This document shows positions 1-8,123 of a stretch of 64,000 nucleotides of DNA, in pieces. The notes below the pieces were generated by a model. The model ran no database searches, had not been told where the DNA came from, and saw only the letters and a program-made list of their open reading frames with translations. Origin of the DNA: Acidobacteriota bacterium (GTDB lineage: Bacteria; Acidobacteriota; Thermoanaerobaculia; Gp7-AA8; JAHWKK01); assembly GCA_019347945.1 (NCBI GenBank), contig JAHWKK010000016.1, forward strand, positions 1 to 64,000, given 5' to 3'. The stretch's first letter is position 1. Each line of letters starts with the position of its first letter. A program made the translations under genes and the position numbers.

Positions 1-341
1 CCTTTCGGCGGCGCCGTCAGCTGCGTCCGATTCAAGCGTCGGAAACGATCAGCCGGTGTGTTCGATTCTGTCGCCCGCCCATACAGATGTTGAACCTCGC
101 GAGATCTCCGCGTCGGCCAGTCCGCGGTCGCGAAGCCGTGCGATGAACGAGAGTCTTTGCTGGCCCGCGGTCCGCGGCCACAGAACGTCGACCGCTCTCA
201 AAAGTGTTGAATCTCGCGAGATCTCCACGCGGATCAGCCCGCGCCGCGGGCGAAAGAGCTTAGCCCCGGCTTCAGCCGGGGGTTGGAGAGTCGTCGCACA
301 GACGTCAAGCCCGCTTCAGCGGGCGACAGATCCACGCATCC
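1..341. repeat. Composite palindromic intergenic repeat, copy 1
   Basis: No credible gene is seen here. The stretch carries small inverted repeats such as CCCCGGCTTCAGCCGGGG (near 262) and CCCGCTTCAGCGGG (near 310). The same blocks recur in the same order at about 22780-23090, including GAATCTCGCGAGATCTCCAC and the two hairpins, so this is one copy of a roughly 300-bp dispersed element. The 3' end abuts the stop codon of the minus-strand gene at 342. Confidence 0.75.
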
Positions 342-1013
342 CTACTCCAGATTCACCGAGATCTCGCCGACGGTGAGGAGGAGCTCGATCACGCTGCTGG
401 CCTCGGAGCTCGGGTTGTTCCACTCTGCGGCTCCTGCAAAGAGGCCTTCTCTCGACTCTCTGCGGCTTCCGATCTCGGTGCGCACCTCGCCGACGCGGGC
501 ACGCGCTTTCAGCCGGCGCACGTCCGCGGACGAGCCTTTCATCCGGATCTCGCCCGCCTTCATCGAGACCAGAACGTTTCCGAGACTTCCACTCAGATCG
601 ACTTCACCGGCCGTCTGTCTCAGCTCGACGCTCGTCCACTCGGGGAGAGTCAGCGTGATCTTCGATTCGATGTCCCGTCGTTTGGCTTTCGAGCTCCGCG
701 CCGCGCCTTCCCGCTTGTCGCGCAAGATCAGCCGGGTATCCTTCCGGATCGCCTCGATCGACAAGCCGTCGAGGACGCTGTCGAGCCATTCCTGGTCCTC
801 GTTGCCGCGTTCGATCCTGTATTCGACCTCCACCTGAACGCGATCGATCGGAGCGGTTCGAACCTGGATCTCGGATGGAGGAACCTGTACCTCGACACGC
901 TTCACGCCCTCTGCCGACCATGCGATCGTCGAGGTTCGCGAAACCCTCTCGTCCGCCCAACCCGGAATCGCCGCAATCGCTGCAACAGCCGCGACGAGAA
1001 TCAGCTTCTTCAT
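342..1013 (-). CDS. Secreted DUF4097/DUF2807-like beta-repeat protein
   Basis: The 223-residue product starts at an ATG preceded by GGGGAGG. An upstream in-frame extension was rejected because the signal peptide (about residues 1-20, Lys-Lys then Ala/Ile-rich) begins here. The mature part has several short beta-strand turns containing Gly-Glu-Val/Ile (GEVDLSG, GEIRMKG, GEVRTEIG, GEISVN), the pattern of DUF4097/DUF2807 putative adhesin domains. It lies 92 bp downstream of the CCA-type nucleotidyltransferase gene on the same strand. Its function is unknown; export to the periplasm or surface is inferred from the signal peptide. Confidence 0.7.
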   Translation of the reverse strand: MKKLILVAAVAAIAAIPGWADERVSRTSTIAWSAEGVKRVEVQVPPSEIQVRTAPIDRVQVEVEYRIERGNEDQEWLDSVLDGLSIEAIRKDTRLILRDKREGAARSSKAKRRDIESKITLTLPEWTSVELRQTAGEVDLSGSLGNVLVSMKAGEIRMKGSSADVRRLKARARVGEVRTEIGSRRESREGLFAGAAEWNNPSSEASSVIELLLTVGEISVNLE

Positions 1014-1105
1014 GAAATCCTCCCCTTCACACTCTGAATACGTATCCCCTCCGTCGAAGGTTCCACGCCGAGCGGATACGCGGAGTCGGATGCGCTCCGG
1101 TGTCG

Positions 1106-2236
1106 CTATGGGATGAAGTCTTCCCGTCTCGCTTCGAGCCACGTGATCGCTTCCTCGCGCGAGGAGATTCTCCCCTCCAGCTGCTCCGTGAAGACCGCCG
1201 ATGCGGCCTGACCGATCACCGGGCCCGGCCCCACGCCGAGAATCGACATCACAGCGGTTCCGTCGAGAAACGGATTCATCCGGAAGATCTCGGGAGACTC
1301 GAGAAAGAGCTCGATCCGCTCGGCCTCCGCTTCGCGGCCGACGAGCCGGAGAAGCTCAGCGGCCTGCGCCGCAGCCTCACGGCCAGACGTTCTGACGGGG
1401 ATAGCAATCGAGTCGCTCCCCGATCTGGCAACGAACCCCGCGAGAGCGAACATCTCACGAATGCCGGAGTCGCGCCTTCGCATATGAATGATCTTCTCAG
1501 CAGTTCCTTCCGGGACCTTCCACGCAATCGCTCCGAGAACGACGTTCGGATGCGATGCGCGCGCTGCGGTCGACGCATCGATCTCCGCTCCGAAGAGGAC
1601 GACATCGATCCGAAGCGTCGAGAGCGCTTTCACCAGCCGCGGGGGGTCGCCGAGGTCGAGAGCGGCGTTGAGCTCCTGCGCAATTCGCTCTCCCGCGACA
1701 TTCGCCAGCAGATGCGCATGGCGGCGGCAGGCGTCCAGCGTCTCGTCGGATATGTCGAATGCGAGCGTGCTGTGAAAACGCGCCGCGCGAAGAATCCGCA
1801 ACGGATCGTCGATGAGATTTCGTTCGTCTACGATTCGTATGACCTCGTCGCGGATGTCGTCGAGGCCGCCGAAAGGGTCGAGGAAGGAACCGTCGCTTCC
1901 GAGGGCCATCGCATTGATCGAAAAATCACGTCTCGCGAGGTCCTGCGAGATATCTCCACCGACGATCGGCGCGACATCTGCCGTTCCGTCGCCACCGACG
2001 ATCCTGCTGACGACGAGCTCGCGTCCGAGATTCACCGGTCTGCCGCCCCATTCTCGTGCGATCTGCCCGGCGGTGCGGGAAGGATCGGGTGAGACGAGAT
2101 CGAGATCCTTCGTCTCGAGTCCCAGAACCGCATCCCGGACGGTGCCGCCGACGACCCACCAGGGGCGCGCGAGAGTGTGCAGGACCGCGAAGCGCTTCTC
2201 GATTGCCGCGAGAAGATCAGCGGGCTCGACCGTCAT
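1106..2236 (-). CDS. cca: CCA-adding/poly(A) polymerase-type tRNA nucleotidyltransferase
   Basis: This is a class II nucleotidyltransferase of the tRNA 3'-end or poly(A) polymerase family, 376 aa. Visible landmarks are GGTVRDAVLG at 30-39, the catalytic DLD at 44-46, RRDFSINA at 102-109 and the RNA-binding-domain motif DPLRILRAARF at 144-154. No C-terminal HD domain is apparent, and the protein is shorter than E. coli CCA enzyme. Full CCA, CC-only, A-only or poly(A) specificity cannot be settled from these motifs. The start overlaps the stop of the upstream FAH-family gene by 4 nt, implying translational coupling. Confidence 0.88.
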   Translation of the reverse strand: MTVEPADLLAAIEKRFAVLHTLARPWWVVGGTVRDAVLGLETKDLDLVSPDPSRTAGQIAREWGGRPVNLGRELVVSRIVGGDGTADVAPIVGGDISQDLARRDFSINAMALGSDGSFLDPFGGLDDIRDEVIRIVDERNLIDDPLRILRAARFHSTLAFDISDETLDACRRHAHLLANVAGERIAQELNAALDLGDPPRLVKALSTLRIDVVLFGAEIDASTAARASHPNVVLGAIAWKVPEGTAEKIIHMRRRDSGIREMFALAGFVARSGSDSIAIPVRTSGREAAAQAAELLRLVGREAEAERIELFLESPEIFRMNPFLDGTAVMSILGVGPGPVIGQAASAVFTEQLEGRISSREEAITWLEARREDFIP

Positions 2237-2982
2237 TCGACCCGGTTCGAGAGGATTCCGAGGTTTTCGATCTCGACGCTGACTTCGTCGCCCCGCTCGA
2301 GCGGTCCGACGCCCTCGGGAGTCCCGGTGAGGATGACGTCACCCGGTTCGAGCGTCATGACCGAGGAGACGAACCCGAGAATCGCACCGCAATCGAAGAT
2401 CATCTGGGAGGTTCGTCCCTGCTGGCGGACGCTGCCGTTAACGCGGGTGGTGACCGCGACATCGTCCGGGTCGAGATCGGTTTCGATCCAGGGTCCTAGA
2501 GGGCAGAAGGTATCGAACCCTTTACCGCGGGTGAACTGCCCGTCGAATTTCTGCAGATCGCGCGCGGTGACGTCGTTGCCGCATGTGAAACCGATGATCA
2601 CAGAGCGCCAGTCGTCGCCGAGGTTGCGGCAGCGCCTGCCGATGACGATGGCGAGCTCGCCTTCGAAATCGACCCTCGACGAGGAAGCAGGCCGGATGAT
2701 CGATTCTCCCGGCCCGATGACGGATGTACCCGGTTTGAGAAAGATCAACGGCGTGGATGGCAGCTCGTTGCCGAGCTCCTTCGCGTGGTCCGCGTAGTTC
2801 CGACCGACCCCGACGATCTTGCGCGGCTGAACCGGAGCAACAAGTCTGGCCTCGGAGACTGCGATCCCGGCGTCGAACGTCGGAGCCGTCTCCGTGAACG
2901 GGTCGGCGATCGGAAGGATCCGCTCGTCGTGGATCTGTCCGTAGCCGATGATGCCGCCATGTTCGTATCGAACGATCCTCAT
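2233..2982 (-). CDS. Fumarylacetoacetate hydrolase-family protein
   Basis: The 249-aa protein has the FAH fold core: VGRNYADHAKE near 58-69, FLKPGTS near 81, the metal-binding EGEL around 107-110, NDVTARDLQ, and the C-terminal LTGTPEGVG. These fit the acylpyruvate hydrolase/HHDD isomerase branch, which cleaves or isomerises beta-diketo acids using Mg2+. No aromatic-degradation neighbours are present, so the substrate is unknown; oxaloacetate tautomerase or acylpyruvase activity is also possible. It overlaps the downstream nucleotidyltransferase gene by 4 nt and lies 7 bp after the upstream unknown gene. Confidence 0.88.
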   Translation of the reverse strand: MRIVRYEHGGIIGYGQIHDERILPIADPFTETAPTFDAGIAVSEARLVAPVQPRKIVGVGRNYADHAKELGNELPSTPLIFLKPGTSVIGPGESIIRPASSSRVDFEGELAIVIGRRCRNLGDDWRSVIIGFTCGNDVTARDLQKFDGQFTRGKGFDTFCPLGPWIETDLDPDDVAVTTRVNGSVRQQGRTSQMIFDCGAILGFVSSVMTLEPGDVILTGTPEGVGPLERGDEVSVEIENLGILSNRVE

Positions 2983-2989
2983 GCGGGAC

Positions 2990-4528
2990 TCAGAGATTCT
3001 GCGTAACGTGCTGGTCGTAGATCAGCCACAGGCCGGAGAACTCGCGAAACAATCTGAGTCTGGAGCGATGGAGGCGCCGGACGCCCTCGGGCCCCCATTG
3101 GGCCTGAGCTCCGTTCATGATTGCGCCGAAGGCGGAATCCGTGGTCTCCGCCGCCCCGAGCGTTTCGCGAATTCCGCCGAGATCCTCGCTCGCCGCGCCC
3201 TGTGTCTTCATGATTTTCAGCATCTTTCCCGCATCCTCGTTGATTCGCATTCGCAGCGCCGCTGCGCGGACATAGAGCAGATCCCGCTCCCGTTCATCGG
3301 CGGTTTGTCCCCCCTCCTCTCTGTAGAGATGGAAAAAGGCGGCAATTTCCCACGGCTCGAGTCGCAGATCGACGACGACTTCGCGCGCGAGATCGTTGGC
3401 AGGGCCGAGCCGATTCTTCCACGGCGTGAGTGCCGTGCTGATCTTCTCGAGATAGGGCTGGAGCACGGCATCGCTTCCGAAGATCCGCTCGAGCGACACC
3501 CGTTCCTCGACCTTCTCGATCACTGGAGAGACGTCGGTTTCCTCCGAGGCCTTTCGATCCTGGCCGAGCAGCCGATACAGACTCTGCTTCATTCGCATGA
3601 TCGATTCGGTCTTGAGATTCGAGCGCGAACGCGATTCGTCGAAATCCTGCTTGAACTTTCGAAACCGCTCGAGCTCGGCGATTGCGTCATCCTCCCGAGC
3701 GAATCCATCTCTGAGAGAATCCTCGTTATCGATCACGCGCTGAATGTTGTTCAGGATCTCCTGCTCCTCGATCTGGTAGAGCTCGGAAAACCGTTTCTTC
3801 ATCGCCACGTTCGCGTTGACCGCGGCCAGCATCACATCCGGATGAAACAGCGCGTTTCCGCACTCGTGCTTGAGCATCCGGAGTTTTCCGATCAGATCGG
3901 AGTCGGTCAGGTTCTCAAACCGGCTCGCCTGCTCGACCTGCTCTCGAATGACCTTGAGCTCCCGGATGATCTCGAGCAGACGCTCCTGTCCGGGGAGCTT
4001 GCCCTCGAAGCTCGAGCCAATCGCCTGGAATCTCTCCCGAAGATTGAGGGAGTCGCGGACGCCGATGCCTCCCTGGTCATCGACGTAAGCCTCTCCCAGA
4101 CGTGTGACGAGAAAGTCGAACTTGTCGCGGCGGTCACCTTCGAGTGATTCCGGCGACGCCAGGTAGAAGCGGATCAGATGAACGAGGATCATCTCATCCC
4201 GACTCCCGAGTTTCTCGAAGAATCGCCGCATGACAGAAGTCGTCAGGAGCTCGTCCGCGACGAGAAGCTGCTTCGCGATGTTCGCCAGATCGGTCGCGCC
4301 GCTCTGGAGACGATCGCTCACCTTTTCCGGATCGGCGGTACCGATCTGCGTCTGCGTGTGCCGGATCGGCTCCCAGACGCTCTGGAAATCGATCTTGTAC
4401 GGAAGCGGTCGCTCGAGAACGTTCCGGAACACGCTCTGAGCGAACTGGTGAAACGTCCAGAGCGATTTGAACCGGTCGGACAACTGCACAAACCGGTTGT
4501 GAAGCCCAGATATCTCCTCGACGGACAT
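2990..4528 (-). CDS. Conserved hypothetical helical protein, 512 aa
   Basis: Not recognised. The ATG chosen is preceded by GGGGAGGGAG, a strong ribosome-binding site; an ATG-less extension upstream would overlap hpt. The product lacks a signal peptide or membrane segments. It is charged and mostly helical, with coiled-coil-like stretches rich in Glu/Arg/Leu at about 180-330, and a C-terminal part with tryptophans (LEPWEIAAFFHLYREE). It heads the operon with FAH and the CCA-type enzyme and diverges from hpt across 31 bp. A cytosolic role is likely; no catalytic motif could be identified. Confidence 0.75.
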   Translation of the reverse strand: MSVEEISGLHNRFVQLSDRFKSLWTFHQFAQSVFRNVLERPLPYKIDFQSVWEPIRHTQTQIGTADPEKVSDRLQSGATDLANIAKQLLVADELLTTSVMRRFFEKLGSRDEMILVHLIRFYLASPESLEGDRRDKFDFLVTRLGEAYVDDQGGIGVRDSLNLRERFQAIGSSFEGKLPGQERLLEIIRELKVIREQVEQASRFENLTDSDLIGKLRMLKHECGNALFHPDVMLAAVNANVAMKKRFSELYQIEEQEILNNIQRVIDNEDSLRDGFAREDDAIAELERFRKFKQDFDESRSRSNLKTESIMRMKQSLYRLLGQDRKASEETDVSPVIEKVEERVSLERIFGSDAVLQPYLEKISTALTPWKNRLGPANDLAREVVVDLRLEPWEIAAFFHLYREEGGQTADERERDLLYVRAAALRMRINEDAGKMLKIMKTQGAASEDLGGIRETLGAAETTDSAFGAIMNGAQAQWGPEGVRRLHRSRLRLFREFSGLWLIYDQHVTQNL

Positions 4529-4543
4529 CTCCCTCCCCTGCGG

Positions 4544-4549
4544 TAGAAT
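4544..4549 (+). promoter_or_regulatory. Candidate -10 box of hpt (TAGAAT)
   Basis: TAGAAT lies ten bases before the hpt ATG with no Shine-Dalgarno between them, so the transcript could be leaderless. No convincing -35 hexamer is seen at the usual distance. The whole divergent gap is only 31 bp. Confidence 0.3.
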
Positions 4550-4559
4550 TCTTACACAG

Positions 4560-5075
4560 ATGCCACAACGCACGATAATCACCACTGATCAACTGCAAAA
4601 ACGAATCGCGGACCTCGGACGACAGATCAGTCACGAGATCCCTCCCGAAGAGGAGATCATCGCTCTCTGTGTTCTGAAGGGAGCTGTTTTCTTCATGACC
4701 GACCTCGTACGAGCGATGGACCGCGACGTCGCAATCGACTTTCTTCAGGTCTCTTCCTACGGAAACGACATGACTTCCAGCGGCGTCGTCACGATCCTCA
4801 AAGAACCCCAGCTCGATCTTCGCGGCAAGACCGTTCTCGTCATCGAGGACATCGTCGACAGCGGCCTGACCATGCGCGAAGTCGACCGATACATCCGCAA
4901 CAAGGGTGCAGCCAGGGTGATGACCGTCACTCTGCTCGACAAAGCAGCTTCTCGAACCGTCGACTTCCAGCCCGATTACGTCGGTTTTCAAATCGATCCC
5001 GACTTTGTCGTCGGCTATGGACTCGATCACGCCGAGAGTTTTCGCAACCTTCCGGAAATTCGCGTCGTCGAGTGA
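4560..5075 (+). CDS. hpt: Hypoxanthine phosphoribosyltransferase
   Basis: The 171-aa cytosolic enzyme converts hypoxanthine or guanine plus PRPP to IMP or GMP in purine salvage. The PRPP-binding motif VLVIEDIVDSGLTM is intact around residues 97-110, preceded by the VLKGAVFF and FLQVSSYGND segments typical of bacterial Hpt. Length matches the family. The ATG has no Shine-Dalgarno and follows a TAGAAT box by ten bases. The TGA stop overlaps the GTG start of the following formimidoyltransferase gene by 4 nt (GTGA). Confidence 0.95.
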   Translation: MPQRTIITTDQLQKRIADLGRQISHEIPPEEEIIALCVLKGAVFFMTDLVRAMDRDVAIDFLQVSSYGNDMTSSGVVTILKEPQLDLRGKTVLVIEDIVDSGLTMREVDRYIRNKGAARVMTVTLLDKAASRTVDFQPDYVGFQIDPDFVVGYGLDHAESFRNLPEIRVVE

Positions 5076-5992
5076 CCGATCTCTTTCCCTTCAATCTCTG
5101 GGAAGCGGTGCCGAATGTCAGCGAGGGCCGCGACCGCGAAATCATCGAGGGAATCGAATCCGCAATCCGTGGCATATCGGGAGCTCATCTTCTCGACCGT
5201 CACGTCGATCCCGATCACAATCGAAGCGTCTTCACGCTCGTCGCTCGTGACGGGGACGACCTGCTGGCGGCACTCCTCGCCATGTTTCACGAAGCGTCGA
5301 AGAGAATCGACCTCCGCAGGCACTCCGGGGTTCACCCGAGGACCGGAGCAGTTGACGTCGTCCCGCTGATCCGTCTCGGTGGTCACTCCGAAGAGAAAGG
5401 CCGCGAGCTGGCCCGGACGCTCGGATCCGAGCTCGCCAGACTCCACGATCTTCCGGTCTTTCTGTACGAGCACTCGGCGAGTGCGAGCCATCGTCGGACG
5501 CTCCCCTCGATCCGTCGCGGAGGTCTCGACGGCCTCGCCGCGCGCATGCGCGAGGCCGGCTGGAAGCCCGATTTCGGCCCCGAGAAGCATCACGAGTCGC
5601 TCGGCTCGGTGATCACCGGCCTCAGGGACGTCCTCGTCGCCTTCAACGTTCTGCTCGACTCGACCGACCCCGCGCCTGCCGCCCGGATCGCGCGGAAGAT
5701 TCGCGAGAGCTCCGGCGGTCTCCCCGGCGTTCGCGCCCTCGGGATGTCTCTGCTCCGCAGAGGAAAATCGCAGGTATCGATCAATCTCGTCCGGCCGTTC
5801 GAAACCACCGTTGCGGATGTGTTCGGGGCGGTGTCGAGGGAGGCGCATGCGCTCGGAGTCGACGTCCTCTCCAGCGAGATCGTCGGACTCGCCCCCGCCC
5901 GATCCCTGGGGACGGACGATCTCGCGAGCCTTCTCCTCGAGCGGGAAGACATCATTCTCGAGGACCACGTCGAGAAGGGGTTGGAGGTCTGA
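5072..5992 (+). CDS. ftcD: Glutamate formimidoyltransferase
   Basis: The 306-aa product matches the formiminotransferase part of FTCD: AVPNVSEGRD near 11-20, the RHSGVHPRTGAVDVVPLI segment, and the C-terminal Glu-rich sheet. The enzyme moves the formimino group between N-formiminoglutamate and tetrahydrofolate, linking histidine breakdown to folate. The cyclodeaminase domain is absent, as in many bacterial stand-alone versions. It uses a GTG start within the hpt stop (GTGA). No hut genes are in the window, so its pathway context is inferred from the family. Confidence 0.9.
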   Translation: MTDLFPFNLWEAVPNVSEGRDREIIEGIESAIRGISGAHLLDRHVDPDHNRSVFTLVARDGDDLLAALLAMFHEASKRIDLRRHSGVHPRTGAVDVVPLIRLGGHSEEKGRELARTLGSELARLHDLPVFLYEHSASASHRRTLPSIRRGGLDGLAARMREAGWKPDFGPEKHHESLGSVITGLRDVLVAFNVLLDSTDPAPAARIARKIRESSGGLPGVRALGMSLLRRGKSQVSINLVRPFETTVADVFGAVSREAHALGVDVLSSEIVGLAPARSLGTDDLASLLLEREDIILEDHVEKGLEV

Positions 5993-6295
5993 GGAGGTTG
6001 GAGGTTGGAGGCTGTTTTCGGGGATCAAAAACACTCGTCATCGTGAGCCTAGAGACCGGTGCTTCGCGCCGGTGAATCGGAAATGACAACGGAGCCCTGG
6101 AAAAGCCGCTTCCGCATTCTCAAACCGACGTCGTCCCGAGCGGGCGGTCGGGCGGGCAAGCGAGGGACCTCGCAGGGTGGGACCTCCAGGCGAAGCTAAG
6201 CGCTGAAAAAGATCGGAGTCCAGGAAGTTCGCCGTTGAGTGGGCGGCTTTGGTTCCAATCTCAAACCTCCAACCACAAACCTTTTCCCTAGCCCC
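5993..6295. repeat. Intergenic repeats between two convergent genes
   Basis: No gene is seen. Directly after the ftcD stop comes a GGAGGTT-type array (GGAGGTTGGAGGTTGGAGG). At about 6110-6235 there is a copy of a dispersed element beginning GACGTCGTCCCGAGCGGGCGG and containing CCTCGCAGGGTGGGAC and CGAAGCTAAGCGCTG. The same element recurs at 13050-13280 and, inverted, at 27540-27740. A further CAAACCTCCAACC block lies just after the stop of the minus-strand gene ending at 6296. Confidence 0.7.
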
Positions 6296-6661
6296 TCAGC
6301 TGAACGACTTCCTCAGCCGCTCGATCTCCCGCCGCTCCTTCTTGGTCGGTCTTCCGGCGCCGCGGTCCCGCTCCATGACCGGGCTGACCTTCTCCCTCAC
6401 GGGACGCGGAGGAGAAAGATCGTTGACGATCGTCCTCGCCTTCTCCTTCGAGAGCTGCCGGTCGGGAATCTCCAGGATTTCCCATCGCCGGGTCCACTCG
6501 CCGGAGATCTCCACAGTGTCGCCGGCTCTCACCGCGCCGGCCGGCTTGATCCGCTGTCCGTTGACCTTGACGATTCCGCCCCGGCACGCATCGGTGGCAT
6601 CCGATCGGTGCCTGACCAGGCACGCCCACTTCAGAAAAAGGTCGACCCGGAGGGAATCCAC
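6296..6661 (-). CDS. hslR: S4-domain RNA-binding protein, Hsp15 (HslR) family
   Basis: The 121-aa protein begins with an S4 RNA-binding domain (RVDLFLKWACLVRHRSDATDAC, then GGIVKVNGQRIKPA around 28-41) and ends in a basic tail, the layout of Hsp15. Hsp15 binds stalled 50S subunits carrying nascent chains. The neighbourhood of ribosomal genes supports a ribosome-linked role. It follows the HU-like gene by 6 bp on the same strand. Assignment to Hsp15 rather than another small S4 protein rests on length and domain order. Confidence 0.85.
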   Translation of the reverse strand: MDSLRVDLFLKWACLVRHRSDATDACRGGIVKVNGQRIKPAGAVRAGDTVEISGEWTRRWEILEIPDRQLSKEKARTIVNDLSPPRPVREKVSPVMERDRGAGRPTKKERREIERLRKSFS

Positions 6662-6667
6662 GGCAGA

Positions 6668-6988
6668 TCAGGACCCGCCGGAGTCACTCGAGTCGGAGCT
6701 GTCCGACTCTCCCGCATCGGCAGGAATGTTTCGCAGCTCCTTGCCGGGTTTGAAGCGGATCGTATAACCGGGAGGAATGCGGAACTCGTCGCCGGTCTTC
6801 GGGTTGCGTCCGATTCCGCGCTTCCGCTCGCGCACTTCGAAGACTCCGAAGCCGCGGATCTCGATGCGCCGCCCCTCGGCGAGAGCGTCGCGCAGCCCTT
6901 CGATCACGGCATCGACCGCCTCGATCGCTTTTGGTCGCTGTGTGTCGGTCTTGTCGACCACATTGTTGACGATGTCGATTTTGATCAT
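6668..6988 (-). CDS. HU/IHF-family DNA-binding protein
   Basis: The 106-aa protein has the HU/IHF fold: N-terminal helices, RGFGVFEVRERKRGIGRNPKTGD at about 44-66 with the DNA-intercalating beta-arm, and IPPGYTIRFKPGKELR. An acidic Ser/Asp tail (ESDSSDSSDSGG) extends past the usual 90-95 residues. In enteric bacteria ihfA follows pheT in the thrS-infC-rpmI-rplT-pheS-pheT order. Here the gene follows pheS directly (57 bp), so it occupies the ihfA place with pheT missing. HU versus IHF subunit cannot be decided by eye. Confidence 0.9.
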   Translation of the reverse strand: MIKIDIVNNVVDKTDTQRPKAIEAVDAVIEGLRDALAEGRRIEIRGFGVFEVRERKRGIGRNPKTGDEFRIPPGYTIRFKPGKELRNIPADAGESDSSDSSDSGGS

Positions 6989-7045
6989 TCGGAGCTCGGA
7001 CCGCGATTATAGAAACGGCGATTCACAACGGTCAAATCCGTCACT

Positions 7046-8068
7046 TCAGAACTGACTCAGAATCCGGACGTCGTTCTCGAACAGGACGCGAATGTTCGGC
7101 ATGCCGAATTTCAGCATCGTGACCCGATCGATTCCGAGGCCGAATGCGAACCCGGTGTACCTTTCGGAGTCGATTCCGACGTTCTCGAGCACCTTCGGGT
7201 GGACCATTCCGCACCCGAGAATCTCCATCCACCCCGTCTGGGAACAGGTGCCGCAGCCCTTGCCCGAACAGAAAACGCACGAGATGTCGACCTCCGCCGA
7301 CGGCTCGGTGAAGGGGAAGTAGCTCGGCCGGAATCGGATCCCGGTTCCCGCGGAAAAGATCTTCCGGAGAAAGTGCTGAAGCGTCCCCTTCAGATGCCCG
7401 AAGTGAATTCCTTCGTCGACCAGGAGCCCCTCGATCTGATGAAACATCGGCGAGCGGCGAAGCGTGATCTCGTCGCGACGGTAAACGCGGCCGGACGCGA
7501 CCAGCTTCACCGGCGGCTTCACAGCCTCCATCACGCGGATCTGAACATTCGACGTATGGGTACGAAGGAGCCGGTCCGCCCCGAGATAGAAGGTGTCCTG
7601 TTCGTCTCGTGCCGGATGCTCCGGCTCGAAGTTGAGAGCTTCGAAGTTGTACCAGTCGCTCTCGATCTCGGGTCCTGCCGCGACCGAATAGCCCATCTCC
7701 CGGAAAACACCCTCGATCTCGCGCCGGACGATCGTGATCGGGTGAAGATGGCCGATCCTCGGGCGCCGGCCGGGAAGCGTGACGTCGATCGCTTTCCGTT
7801 TCGACGCCGGCCGGGAGACCGACGCGATCGCTTCGTCCATCCGGGACTGCAACTCGGCCCGGAGCGCGTTGAGCGCAGCGCCCGCTTCCTTCTTCTCCTC
7901 AGGCGGGATCGACTTCAGCTCGCCGAACAGAGCGGGAACGAGCCCCCCCTTGCGGCCGAAGTACCGGATGCGGAGGTCTTCTACCGAGCGGGCATCGTTC
8001 GCCGCCTCGAGGTCTTCGGCGAACCGACGGCGGATCTCTTCGAGCTGTTTCCCGAGCGTCTCGTTCAT
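7046..8068 (-). CDS. pheS: Phenylalanyl-tRNA synthetase alpha subunit
   Basis: The 340-aa protein shows the PheS N-terminal coiled coil (about 1-85), then the class II core with HTSNVQIR, the FHQIEGLLVDEG motif and the C-terminal motif 3 GFAFGLGIDRVTMLKFGMPNIR. It charges tRNA-Phe as an alpha2beta2 enzyme with PheT. The ATG start immediately follows the seven-T tract of a perfect terminator hairpin, and no Shine-Dalgarno is present. pheT does not follow; an HU-like gene does. The start fits the family N-terminus, and no later in-frame start is plausible. Confidence 0.93.
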   Translation of the reverse strand: MNETLGKQLEEIRRRFAEDLEAANDARSVEDLRIRYFGRKGGLVPALFGELKSIPPEEKKEAGAALNALRAELQSRMDEAIASVSRPASKRKAIDVTLPGRRPRIGHLHPITIVRREIEGVFREMGYSVAAGPEIESDWYNFEALNFEPEHPARDEQDTFYLGADRLLRTHTSNVQIRVMEAVKPPVKLVASGRVYRRDEITLRRSPMFHQIEGLLVDEGIHFGHLKGTLQHFLRKIFSAGTGIRFRPSYFPFTEPSAEVDISCVFCSGKGCGTCSQTGWMEILGCGMVHPKVLENVGIDSERYTGFAFGLGIDRVTMLKFGMPNIRVLFENDVRILSQF

Positions 8069-8099
8069 AAAAAAATCGCGGGTCAGGCCGACCCGCGAT
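8069..8099 (-). terminator. Intrinsic terminator/attenuator abutting pheS
   Basis: On the minus strand ATCGCGGGTC, a 5-nt loop GGCCT, and GACCCGCGAT form a perfect 10-bp stem, followed by a seven-T tract that runs directly into the pheS ATG. It lies 24 bp past the rplT stop. It may end the infC-rpmI-rplT message, attenuate pheS, or both. No Phe-rich leader peptide is visible between rplT and the hairpin. Confidence 0.85.
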
Positions 8100-8123
8100 G
8101 GAAGTTTATACGATGAGACTCGA

